12,688 nucleotides of DNA from a bacterium (GTDB taxonomy: Bacteria; Hydrogenedentota; Hydrogenedentia; Hydrogenedentiales; SLHB01): assembly GCA_024231375.1 (NCBI GenBank), contig JAAEQP010001768.1, positions 1 through 12,688 of the forward strand, given 5' to 3'. The translations under genes and the position numbers were made by a program. The notes beneath the pieces are model-generated. The model worked only from the letters and a program-made list of their open reading frames with translations. It made no database searches and was not told the origin of the DNA. Shown one piece after another: positions 1 to 6,276 of this stretch. Within the stretch, counting starts at the first letter, position 1; every line of letters starts with the position of its first letter.

Positions 1-40
1 AATCGGTCCCGGTTATGGCTTTGGCCGCCTCGCTGACGAC

Positions 41-235
41 GCGAAAGCGGGGACAGTGGGGTTGTTGAAATAATCTCAGCCGTGGCGCGTAGCCCGCGAT
101 AAGCGGGGGACAGCCACCCATTGTCGCCCTAGGAAGGGCAATAATGGGACGCAAGAGCTTGGCAGTCCCCGTTTGTCGCTTCTGTTTTCGTGGGTACACG
201 ACTTTCTCAACAGCCCCACAGGCCCGCTTTTTCGC
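41..235. repeat. Nested inverted repeat, REP/MITE-like
   Basis: The left arm (41-72, GCGAAAGCGGGGACAGTGGG then GTTGTTGA) matches the reverse complement of 201-235 (GCGAAAAAGCGGGCCTGTGG then GGCTGTTGA) with a few small gaps. Inside lies a second inverted pair: AAGCGGGGGACAGCC at 101-115 against the reverse complement of GGCAGTCCCCGTTT at 161-174. Innermost is a 14-base hairpin (117-130 against 135-148, loop AGGA, two mismatches of which one is a G-T wobble). Such nested palindromes resemble REP/BIME or MITE elements. No transposase is present in the window. Confidence 0.5.
117..148. repeat. Central 14-bp imperfect hairpin
   Basis: CCCATTGTCGCCCT (117-130) pairs with AGGGCAATAATGGG (135-148) around the loop AGGA. 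Two positions do not pair perfectly. It sits at the centre of the larger inverted repeat and is not followed by a T-run on the plus strand. A structural or mobile-element role is more likely than a terminator, although it lies downstream of the minus-strand SDR operon. Confidence 0.5.
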
Positions 236-277
236 TTGTCCCTTCGCACGCAGACGACCTTCTCAACAGCTCCACAG
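198..277 (+). repeat. Direct repeat pair, 24 bp, 22 of 24 identical
   Basis: The words at 198-221 (ACGACTTTCTCAACAGCCCC then ACAG) and 254-277 (ACGACCTTCTCAACAGCTCC then ACAG) differ only by two transitions and are offset by 56 bases. A diverged reverse-complement copy is at about 54-76, so at least three copies of this unit occur within 240 bases. The unit resembles short dispersed intergenic repeats; checking genome-wide copy number would decide. Confidence 0.65.
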
Positions 278-298
278 CAACAATCTAGGTTTCCCCGC

Positions 299-1156
299 TC
301 AGTCGCGGGCGCAGCGGAGGGTGGGCGACCAGCCGAGGACCTCGCGGGCATGAGAACAATCCACGAGGGCGCCAAACCCATTCTCAGCTTCGAGCCGTTC
401 GCGGTCGACCGTCACGCCGGGGAAATACTGACGCACGTAATCTAGAGTCGGCGTGGTGGTGTATTGGTCGGCGGCGTTGAACAGGAACGCGTCGAACCCG
501 TCGGCGGGGTTGTAGTCCATGGCGCGCTTGATGCCGTCGACGAGATCGGCCACGCCGACGTAGTCGAGCAGGTCTGGGCGCTCGGGCGTGGGGCGCAAGG
601 GATAGGGACCATCCTGGGGCGTCATGGCGATGTATGACGGCCGGATGGCCACGACGGGCTTTCCGTAGTTGCCGACGTAGTGCTTGCACCAGTGCTCGGA
701 CTGGACCTTGGTGGCGCCGTAGCACATGCCATGCAATGCGGGGTGCTGTTCGGTGACGGGCAGAAACTTGGGCATGAGGTGGTCGCCCTGTCCGTTTAGG
801 ATGCCGTGGTAGCAGACGGACGAGATGTAGACGAAGGACTCGACGCGGCCCGACTCGCCGGCGGCGTTGAGCAGGTGGAACGTGCCGTTCACGTTGATGT
901 CGATCAGGCGGCTGTACGGTTTGGTATCGCCGGGGATGGCGGCGCTATGGATGACGGTATCGACGCCGTCCATGGCAGCGGCCACGGTGTCCGGGTCGGT
1001 GATGGACCCAGCGACGACACGCCCCAATGCCTGCTGGTCGGGTTCCGGTTCGGTGAGATCGAATTGGACGATGTCGTGGTCCCGATGCAGGTCGAGGGCG
1101 AGGGCCCGGCCCAACCGGCCAGTCGTTCCTGTGATGAGAATGGTGCGTCGACGCAT
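299..1156 (-). CDS. NAD(P)-binding SDR/epimerase-like protein (copy 1)
   Basis: Probable NAD(P)-dependent oxidoreductase or epimerase of the extended short-chain dehydrogenase/reductase family, cytoplasmic, 285 residues. The Rossmann signature TGTTGRLG lies at residues 9-16, an acidic residue ends the second strand (D33), VIHSAA follows at 68-73, and the catalytic YxxxK pair is Y146/K150. The C-terminal substrate-binding part is short and ends with the LGWSP motif (274-278) common in this family. The start at 1156 is chosen because GGAGAGG lies 7 bases upstream, though the frame stays open further. It follows a paralogue of identical length by 16 bases and is surely co-transcribed with it. 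Substrate is unknown; the compact size recalls uronate-dehydrogenase-like or sugar-modifying SDRs, but that is a guess. The last residues (RCARD) abut the repeat cluster at 1-298. Confidence 0.88.
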   Translation of the reverse strand: MRRRTILITGTTGRLGRALALDLHRDHDIVQFDLTEPEPDQQALGRVVAGSITDPDTVAAAMDGVDTVIHSAAIPGDTKPYSRLIDINVNGTFHLLNAAGESGRVESFVYISSVCYHGILNGQGDHLMPKFLPVTEQHPALHGMCYGATKVQSEHWCKHYVGNYGKPVVAIRPSYIAMTPQDGPYPLRPTPERPDLLDYVGVADLVDGIKRAMDYNPADGFDAFLFNAADQYTTTPTLDYVRQYFPGVTVDRERLEAENGFGALVDCSHAREVLGWSPTLRCARD

Positions 1157-1172
1157 GGGATACCTCTCCAAC

Positions 1173-2030
1173 CTATCGGGGCAACCTGAATTTCGGCGAC
1201 CAGCCGAGCCGTTCCTTGGCCCGCGTACAGTCGACCAAGGGACCAAACCCGCCGCACGCTTCGAGTTTCGCGCGGTCGATGGGGATACCGGGAAAGTGGC
1301 GATCCACGAACTCGATGGACGGGGTCGCCGTGAACTGCTCGTCGCCGTGAGCCAGGAATGCATCGAACCCGTGCGGTGGATGGTATTCCATGGCGCGCTC
1401 AATGAGATCGACGAGGTCGGTCGTGGCCACGTACTGAATGAGGTCGGGCACATCGGGTGTGGGCCGGGGTTTGAACTCGGGCTCATGGGGCAATGAGCAG
1501 ATCCAGGACGGACGAATGGCCACCGCGGGCTTCCGGAACCGTTCGACGTACATCCGGCACCAGTGTTCGCAGTGGATCTTGCCTCCGGCGTAGTACTCGC
1601 GGGTGAGATAGGGGTGCGACTCGTCGAAGGGCAAGAACAGAGGCATGAACTCGGGCCGGACCGCCTCAAGCACGCCATGCACGCGGATGGTCGAGATGAA
1701 TACGAACCGTTCGACTTCGGCGCGCGCGCCGGCCTCTTCAAGCAGGTTGACGGTGCCGCCGACGTTGATGTTCATGAGCCGGTCGAAGGGCGGACTGTTC
1801 CAGGCGATGGCGGCGCTGTGGATGACGGTGTCCACGCCCTCCATGGCCGCCGCGACGTCGTCGCGTTCGGTGACGGATCCCGGGTGGAACCGGCCGACCG
1901 CACGTTGCGCGGGGTCCTCGGGTTCACGCGTGTCGAGTTGGACGACGTCGTGACGCGGGGACAGCAGATGCACGAGCGCGGACCCGAGCCTGCCGCTTGC
2001 GCCGGTAATGAGAATGGTTCGTCGTGGCAT
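1173..2030 (-). CDS. NAD(P)-binding SDR/epimerase-like protein (copy 2)
   Basis: Second 285-residue SDR/epimerase-family protein, upstream in the same unit and roughly half identical by eye to its neighbour. TGASGRLG is at residues 9-16, D33 ends the second strand, VIHSAA is at 69-74, and the catalytic pair is Y147/K151 (YAGGK). AIRPSWI and the closing LGWSP (275-279) match the partner protein. The substrate-facing loops differ most: residues 75-85 and 175-190 show little likeness between copies, which suggests different substrates or a heteromeric pair. The start ATG at 2030 begins right at the first strand; no strong Shine-Dalgarno site is seen before it, so translation may depend on the upstream lipid kinase gene, 103 bases away. 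The reaction is not identifiable from sequence alone. Confidence 0.88.
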   Translation of the reverse strand: MPRRTILITGASGRLGSALVHLLSPRHDVVQLDTREPEDPAQRAVGRFHPGSVTERDDVAAAMEGVDTVIHSAAIAWNSPPFDRLMNINVGGTVNLLEEAGARAEVERFVFISTIRVHGVLEAVRPEFMPLFLPFDESHPYLTREYYAGGKIHCEHWCRMYVERFRKPAVAIRPSWICSLPHEPEFKPRPTPDVPDLIQYVATTDLVDLIERAMEYHPPHGFDAFLAHGDEQFTATPSIEFVDRHFPGIPIDRAKLEACGGFGPLVDCTRAKERLGWSPKFRLPR

Positions 2031-2133
2031 AGGGGTGTTCCCGTTCGTCTCGATTGTGTGCAGGCCGGTTCCCGATGTGCGAAACGCGCGTCAGTGTAAT
2101 GATGTCCGCCCCGGATCGCAACGGGAAAATCGG

Positions 2134-3003
2134 CTAGGGAGCGATGACCCGGAGTCCGCCCGGTTCGACGCTCAGGGCGGCGGGAATCTCGCCGGCCGGG
2201 TCGCCGTCGATCTGCAGGGGCACGGCGTCGCCTCCGACGGATTCGAAGGCGATGGTCTTGGCCTTGGCGTAGATCACACCGGCCCGCTTGTCGATGGACC
2301 CGAGCACGGCAGTGCCCATGAGATAGGCCAGCCTTAACACGTTCAGGTTGCGGAACACGCACACGTCGAGAAACCCGTCGTCGATCCGCGCGCGGGGCGT
2401 GAGCGCCAGCACGCCAGCCGAGTAGGGGCAGTTCCCCACGATGGCGTATTGGGCGTCTTCGCACAGGACGGCGTCGTCGACGATGACACGGATGGGCGGA
2501 AATCCGTAGCTGCGCACTTGGCGCAGGACGGGCATCACGTAACTGGCAAAACTGAGCCGGCGTCCGCGATGGGCATGCACGTCGCGCACCACGGCTGCAT
2601 CAAACCCGGAACCCGCGCTCTGCAAGAAGCGCCGCCCTTGGTAGCGCCCCACATCGATGGCGCGGGTATTCCCCGCGGCGATGAGGCCGGCCACGCAGGC
2701 GGCATCGCCGGGAATGCCCAGTTCGCGTGCCACCACGTTGGCGGTGCCCAGCGGGAGAATGGCCATAGCCGTGTCGGTGCCGTCCAATCCGTTCGCCACC
2801 TCGTTGGCGCTTCCATCCCCGCCGACGGCCACGACGCAGTCGGCCCCCGGCTTGGCAGCCGCCGTCTCGGCGTCGCCGGGACCTCCTGTGATGACCAGCT
2901 CGGCCTCGACACCGTGTTCGGTGAGCGCATCGACGAGTTTGTTGGCTTCGGCCTTCCCGCGGCCGCCTCCGGATATGGGATTGGCGATAATTCGTGCCTT
3001 CAT
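2134..3003 (-). CDS. Diacylglycerol/sphingosine kinase-like lipid kinase (YegS/BmrU-type)
   Basis: 289-residue member of the DAGK catalytic-domain family, which phosphorylates diacylglycerol or related lipids with ATP at the inner face of the membrane. The nucleotide-binding features are present in order: NPISGGGRGK at 8-17, GGDGS at 61-65 (family consensus GGDGT), and PLGTANVVA at 84-92. The C-terminal beta-sandwich carries DDGFLDV at 208-214 and the IDGDP turn at 265-269. The start at 3003 is placed at the residue that begins the first strand; the reading frame runs 52 codons further upstream, but that part is arginine-rich and unlike the family. Only a weak AAGTGG lies before the ATG. It is the first gene of the probable unit with the two SDR genes. 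The exact lipid is unknown: sequence alone does not separate DgkB-like, YegS-like and ceramide-kinase-like members. Confidence 0.88.
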   Translation of the reverse strand: MKARIIANPISGGGRGKAEANKLVDALTEHGVEAELVITGGPGDAETAAAKPGADCVVAVGGDGSANEVANGLDGTDTAMAILPLGTANVVARELGIPGDAACVAGLIAAGNTRAIDVGRYQGRRFLQSAGSGFDAAVVRDVHAHRGRRLSFASYVMPVLRQVRSYGFPPIRVIVDDAVLCEDAQYAIVGNCPYSAGVLALTPRARIDDGFLDVCVFRNLNVLRLAYLMGTAVLGSIDKRAGVIYAKAKTIAFESVGGDAVPLQIDGDPAGEIPAALSVEPGGLRVIAP

Positions 3004-3213
3004 GGGCGCCACTTTACGCGCTCGACCGACGCTGCGCAACACTGAAGACGGTCTGGCCCGCGCATTGGTGACGGGAATGGTTCGAGCCAGCGTGCCAAAC
3101 ACGTAATCCTCGGCTGAATAGGGACACGAACGTCTGCCTCTGTGGCTTGCCTGGTGCATAGGAGCACTGACGTATCAGAGGCATAGAGCAGATCGCGAGG
3201 CAAGGGTACACCA

Positions 3214-3242
3214 TTGACAAATCCGCGATTTATTGGTTAAAT
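3214..3242 (+). promoter_or_regulatory. Sigma70-like promoter
   Basis: The sequence shows a perfect -35 box TTGACA (3214-3219), a 17-base spacer and a -10 box TTAAAT (3237-3242, four of six consensus). It lies in an AT-richer patch and points toward the histidine kinase. Transcription would start near 3249, giving a leader of over 450 bases that contains the dyad, hairpin and small reading frames listed here. Confidence 0.5.
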
Positions 3243-3253
3243 TGAACACGTAG

Positions 3254-3295
3254 CCTGAAGTGGTCAACTGTTAATTAGTCTTTGACCGGCTCAGG
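3254..3295. promoter_or_regulatory. Imperfect dyad, possible operator
   Basis: CCTGAAGTGGTCAA (3254-3267) and TTGACCGGCTCAGG (3282-3295) are inverted copies matching at 11 of 14 positions, with the cores GGTCAA and TTGACC perfect. The AT-rich centre is CTGTTAATTAGTCT. Its place immediately after the predicted transcription start suits either a repressor site or the first hairpin of the leader RNA. No regulator can be named. Confidence 0.35.
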
Positions 3296-3377
3296 TTCTG
3301 ATGAGGGGGCCTCGTGGGCCTAGGGACGTGACGATGTGATCGGGGGAGATCATCGCCGCAGGGAACTCCAGCCTCGG

Positions 3378-3398
3378 CCATGCGGAGAATCCGCATGG
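3378..3398. promoter_or_regulatory. Perfect 9-bp hairpin in the leader
   Basis: CCATGCGGA (3378-3386) and TCCGCATGG (3390-3398) pair perfectly around the three-base loop GAA. A run of AAAATAC follows, with no T-tract, so it is not a typical terminator on the plus strand. On the minus strand the sequence after the hairpin (toward lower coordinates) is not T-rich either. It may be a leader structure or a protein-binding palindrome. Confidence 0.4.
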
Positions 3399-3422
3399 AA
3401 AATACTCGAATTCTTTGGTAGA

Positions 3423-3572
3423 ATGGAGTTGGCGATGTCTGGGGCATATTTTGCACTCGTACTCTTCTTCGGTGGAAATCCCCTTGCGCCACACGTCAGT
3501 CGCTTTGTTCGCACCGTATCAGGGCTGAGCGTCTCACAGACTGGCAGTGGGCTTGGGAGCGTTAGAGTATGA
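3423..3572 (+). CDS. Doubtful 49-aa reading frame upstream of the kinase
   Basis: A 49-codon frame starts [10 protein letters not shown]; an alternative ATG at 3435 has GGAG six bases upstream. It contains a short hydrophobic run ([11 protein letters not shown]) and then polar sequence. Its stop TGA (3570-3572) overlaps the ATG of the next short frame in an ATGA junction. Third-position GC is only about half, unlike the surrounding genes, which argues against real coding. It is listed because of the overlap chain that leads to the kinase start; no family is recognised. Confidence 0.2.
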   Translation: MELAMSGAYFALVLFFGGNPLAPHVSRFVRTVSGLSVSQTGSGLGSVRV

Positions 3573-3718
3573 AGGGCAGGGCATCCGGGGGCGACATGGA
3601 GGCGCTGGCGTTTGGGTTCTCCGCCACGGCGGGCAGGGAGCCAGAGACGCGGGCCTGGTGTTCAGGGGAGCACGAGGCTGGGACGAAACGTCGCCGTTTC
3701 GGAGAGAGCTCGGGATGA
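3569..3718 (+). CDS. Possible 49-aa leader peptide coupled to the kinase
   Basis: A 49-codon frame beginning [13 protein letters not shown], with GGGAG nine bases before its ATG. Its TGA (3716-3718) overlaps the ATG of the histidine kinase as ATGA, the classic arrangement for translational coupling. Third-position GC is high, like the true genes nearby. The product is polar and basic near the end (KRRRFG), with one cysteine, no signal peptide and no membrane segment. It resembles no family I know. It may be a regulatory leader or a chance frame in GC-rich DNA. Confidence 0.35.
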   Translation: MKGRASGGDMEALAFGFSATAGREPETRAWCSGEHEAGTKRRRFGESSG

Positions 3719-6171
3719 ACTGCTCAGTCTGTGGAATCCGCAGTGCGGACGGGTATTGCCTGGAATGCCGGGCAATGCTCTGCGAAGACTGTGGGATGAA
3801 GTGCGACGCCTGCGGACGGCTGATGTGTCCCGAACACATGCATGAGACCCCCCACCGGCGGCAGTTGTGCGACAAGTGCATGACGGACCGCAACACCCAA
3901 TTCGAACGCGTGATCGCCGAGATGCAATCGTGTGCGCTGAATGTGGCGCAGCAGCGGGAAGACAGCGAGTTCGGGTTCCTGTACGAAGAGCTGACGACCG
4001 TGCTTGACCAGATCCGGGAATGGGATCGCTCGCTTCAGCAGGCGTACAACAGCATCGAAGAGCGTATCGGTTCGCGGACCCTGGCGTTGCAGCAGGAGAT
4101 CGCCGAGCGCGAGCGGGCCGAGAAGGAGCTTCAGCAGGCCAAGGCCTCCGCGGAGGCCGCGAACCGGGCCAAGAGCGTATTCCTGGCGAACATGAGCCAC
4201 GAGATTCGCACCCCCATGAACGGGGTGATCGCGATGGCGGAACTGCTGCTCAACACCGCTATGTCGCCGGATCAACGCCGGTATGCCGAGGCTATCCAAC
4301 GTAGCGGTCGTACGCTGCTCACCATCATCGGAGACATTCTGGACTACTCCAAGATCGAGGCCGGCCGCCTTTCCTTCGAGCCCATTCCGTTCGATTTGGA
4401 GGTGGCCATCGGCGATGTGGTGGAACTGCTGAGCACGAAGGCCGAGGAGAAGGGGCTGTCGTTGATCATGCGGTATGCGCCGAACGCGCCGCGCCGGGTA
4501 ATCGGGGACGCAGGCCGCATCCGGCAGATCCTGATGAATCTCATCGGAAACGCCATCAAGTTCACGGAATCCGGCCATGTGCTGGTGGACACGGAATGCC
4601 TGGGGTTGAACCGCGGCCAGGCTATCCTGCGCATGACGGTGAAGGACACGGGCATCGGGATTCCCCAGGAGCAGTTGCCCGCCATCTTCAAGCAATTCAC
4701 GCAAGGCGACGGCAGCACGTCGCGCCAATATGGCGGCACGGGGCTGGGGCTGGCCATCACGCACCAACTTGCGGTGCTGATGGGCGGACGGATTGGGGTG
4801 AAGAGCAAGGAAGGCGAGGGATCGCGGTTCCGAGTGACCCTGCCCATGAAACTCGACCGGGATACGCCGCCCGTAGCGCTCAAGCGCAGCGCGAAGCTCA
4901 AGGGCCTGCGCGTCCTCGTTGTGGACGGGAACCTGACGAGTCAGAGCATCCTGACCGAGCGGGTGTCGCTCTGGAAGATGCGCAGCAAGGCGGTGTCGAC
5001 GCGCGAAGAGGCCTTGACGGCGTTGCGCGCGGCCAAGGCCAAGGGCCGCCCGTTCCAAATGGCGTTGGTGAACTACGGCACGCTCCTGATGGACGCGGCT
5101 GCGCTTGGAGAGAGCATCAAGGCGGACGCGGAGATTCAGGACACCGTGCTCGTCTTGTTGACGCCGGCGGGACAACGCGGCGACGCGTCGCGTCTGGCGG
5201 AGATCGGGTTCGCGGCGTACCTGAGTGGACCGTTGCGGCAGGACGAATTCCGCGAGGCCCTGGCGCGGGTGTGGACAGCCCACGCCCGTGGCGAGAGCAT
5301 CGGGCTGGTCACACGTCACACCATCGCGGAAGCGCAAGAGCCGGCGGCCCCACCCAAGCCGCTGACGGAGCAGTACATCCACGCGAATGTGCTCGTGGTA
5401 GAGGACAACCTGGTGAACCAGGAAGTGGCCCTCGAGATCCTCAAGAGTCTGGGTTGCACGGTCGATATCGCTGGGAATGGCCAGCACGCCGTGGAGATGT
5501 GGCAGAAGAAGGCCTACGACGTCGTGTTCATGGACTGCCAGATGCCGAAGATGGACGGCTACGAGGCGACGCGCACCATTCGGCAGCATGAAACCAACGG
5601 CGATCATGTGCCCATCATCGCCATGACGGCGCATGCGGTGAAGGGCGACCGCCAACGGTGCCTTGCGGCAGGTATGAACGACTACATCACGAAGCCGGTG
5701 AGTCCCGAACTGGTGATGTCGGCCCTGCTCCGCTGGTTCCAGTCGGATGCGGCCAACGGCCAGGAGGCCGAGACCATCCCCGAACCCCGCGAGGACCTGG
5801 GCGATCTGGCCGTACTGGACGAGGAGCGGCTGCTCAACGCTACCGGGGGACGGCCGAAGACGCTGCAGCGGATCACGGGCGTGTTTCTCGACAATGTGCC
5901 GGCGGAGGTGGAGCAGTTGCGCCTGGCGGTGGAAGCGGGAGATGCCAAGGAGACGCGGCGGCTTGCCCATGCCATCAAAGGTACGGCCGCCACGATCGGC
6001 GGGCTTCGCGTGAACCAGATCGCCTTTCGCGTGGAAGCATTGGCCGAGAAGGGCGATGTGCAGGAGGCGGCGACCGTGTTCCAAGCACTTCTTCCTGAAT
6101 TCGACCGGTTGATCGAGGCCTTGGGCACCATGGACTGGGTATCCGCGGCGGATTCCTACGTGGAAGTCTAG
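3715..6171 (+). CDS. Soluble hybrid histidine kinase with Cys-rich N-terminus, two receivers and HPt
   Basis: 818-residue phosphorelay sensor kinase with no membrane segment, so it should act in the cytoplasm. Residues 1-55 hold CxxC pairs at 3/6, 15/18, 23/26, 30/33 and 52/55, plus C38, H41, H43 and H47, a B-box or treble-clef-like zinc module. A coiled coil runs from about 91 to 150. HisKA follows with H162 in SHEIRTP, then HATPase_c with N275/N279, DTGIGI (311-316) and GGTGLGL (340-346). A first receiver (about 398-522) lacks the phospho-acceptor: N453 stands where Asp is expected, and SGP replaces the Lys motif. The second receiver (about 558-676) is intact: E563/D564, D607, T638, K660. 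An HPt domain ends the protein (H752 in AHAIKGTA). The ATG at 3715 is preferred to a GTG at 3547 because GGAGAG lies about nine bases before it and the added 56 residues are low-complexity. The signal and output partner are unknown. Confidence 0.93.
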   Translation: MNCSVCGIRSADGYCLECRAMLCEDCGMKCDACGRLMCPEHMHETPHRRQLCDKCMTDRNTQFERVIAEMQSCALNVAQQREDSEFGFLYEELTTVLDQIREWDRSLQQAYNSIEERIGSRTLALQQEIAERERAEKELQQAKASAEAANRAKSVFLANMSHEIRTPMNGVIAMAELLLNTAMSPDQRRYAEAIQRSGRTLLTIIGDILDYSKIEAGRLSFEPIPFDLEVAIGDVVELLSTKAEEKGLSLIMRYAPNAPRRVIGDAGRIRQILMNLIGNAIKFTESGHVLVDTECLGLNRGQAILRMTVKDTGIGIPQEQLPAIFKQFTQGDGSTSRQYGGTGLGLAITHQLAVLMGGRIGVKSKEGEGSRFRVTLPMKLDRDTPPVALKRSAKLKGLRVLVVDGNLTSQSILTERVSLWKMRSKAVSTREEALTALRAAKAKGRPFQMALVNYGTLLMDAAALGESIKADAEIQDTVLVLLTPAGQRGDASRLAEIGFAAYLSGPLRQDEFREALARVWTAHARGESIGLVTRHTIAEAQEPAAPPKPLTEQYIHANVLVVEDNLVNQEVALEILKSLGCTVDIAGNGQHAVEMWQKKAYDVVFMDCQMPKMDGYEATRTIRQHETNGDHVPIIAMTAHAVKGDRQRCLAAGMNDYITKPVSPELVMSALLRWFQSDAANGQEAETIPEPREDLGDLAVLDEERLLNATGGRPKTLQRITGVFLDNVPAEVEQLRLAVEAGDAKETRRLAHAIKGTAATIGGLRVNQIAFRVEALAEKGDVQEAATVFQALLPEFDRLIEALGTMDWVSAADSYVEV

Positions 6172-6177
6172 CCCCTG

Positions 6178-6191
6178 CGTCCGTACGGACG
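6178..6191. terminator. 14-bp perfect palindrome after the kinase gene
   Basis: CGTCCGTACGGACG begins seven bases after the kinase stop codon and is fully self-complementary. As RNA it could form only a tight hairpin, with five pairs and a four-base loop, and no T-run follows, so termination would be weak. It may instead be a dimeric protein-binding site just upstream of the GH4 promoter. Confidence 0.3.
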
Positions 6192-6204
6192 GATTCCCCG
6201 ACCC

Positions 6205-6233
6205 TTGAAGATCCTCTTTTCCAGGCGTATCAT
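6205..6233 (+). promoter_or_regulatory. Sigma70-like promoter for the GH4 gene
   Basis: TTGAAG (6205-6210, four of six consensus) and TATCAT (6228-6233, five of six) are separated by exactly 17 bases. The predicted start near 6240 leaves a leader of about 37 bases that includes the ribosome site. This suggests the glycosidase can be transcribed independently of the kinase gene. Confidence 0.5.
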
Positions 6234-6262
6234 CGCGTCCGTTCCAGTCAGTACACCCCATC

Positions 6263-6267
6263 GGAGG
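6263..6267 (+). promoter_or_regulatory. Ribosome binding site that fixes the GH4 start
   Basis: GGAGG at 6263-6267 lies nine bases before the ATG at 6277. This excludes the longer frame opening at a TTG (6205), whose extra 24 residues are unlike the family and overlap the promoter. Confidence 0.7.
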
Positions 6268-6276
6268 ACCTTTTCC

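Larger units (their letters stand above)
1..298. other. Gene-free left edge with repeats
   Basis: No convincing gene is visible before the stop of the first SDR gene. Short reading frames on both strands look like chance: none has a ribosome site or recognisable protein sequence. The stretch is instead made of repeated GGGGACAG-type and TTGTTGA/TCAACA-type words in both orientations, annotated separately. It could be the remains of a small non-coding mobile element, or extragenic palindromic repeats downstream of the minus-strand operon. Confidence 0.6.
3004..3714. other. Divergent regulatory region, about 700 bases
   Basis: This gap separates the minus-strand lipid-kinase unit from the plus-strand histidine kinase. 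It is visibly less GC-rich than its flanks around 3200-3300. It holds a good plus-strand promoter (3214-3242), a dyad just after it (3254-3295), a 9-bp hairpin (3378-3398) and two short reading frames linked by ATGA overlaps (3423-3572 and 3569-3718). No clear promoter for the minus-strand genes was found. The distance from the promoter to the kinase start, nearly 470 bases, is long for a simple leader. Confidence 0.6.

Noticed and set aside
41..277. CRISPR array
   Set aside because: The repeat units are in both orientations, diverged and irregularly spaced, and there are no cas genes; inverted repeats of REP/MITE type explain them better.
1157..1741. Upstream extension of the first SDR frame by 195 codons
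   Set aside because: The extension runs through the second SDR gene in another frame and is Ser/Pro/Arg-rich; the true start at 1156 has a Shine-Dalgarno site and begins the Rossmann fold.
3271..3494. Short minus-strand frames of 67-73 codons in the divergent region
   Set aside because: They overlap each other in different frames, have no good ribosome site, and resemble no protein family.
3547..3714. N-terminal extension of the histidine kinase from a GTG
   Set aside because: No ribosome site precedes the GTG, and the added 56 residues are Gly/Arg-rich without features; the ATG at 3715 has GGAGAG at good spacing.
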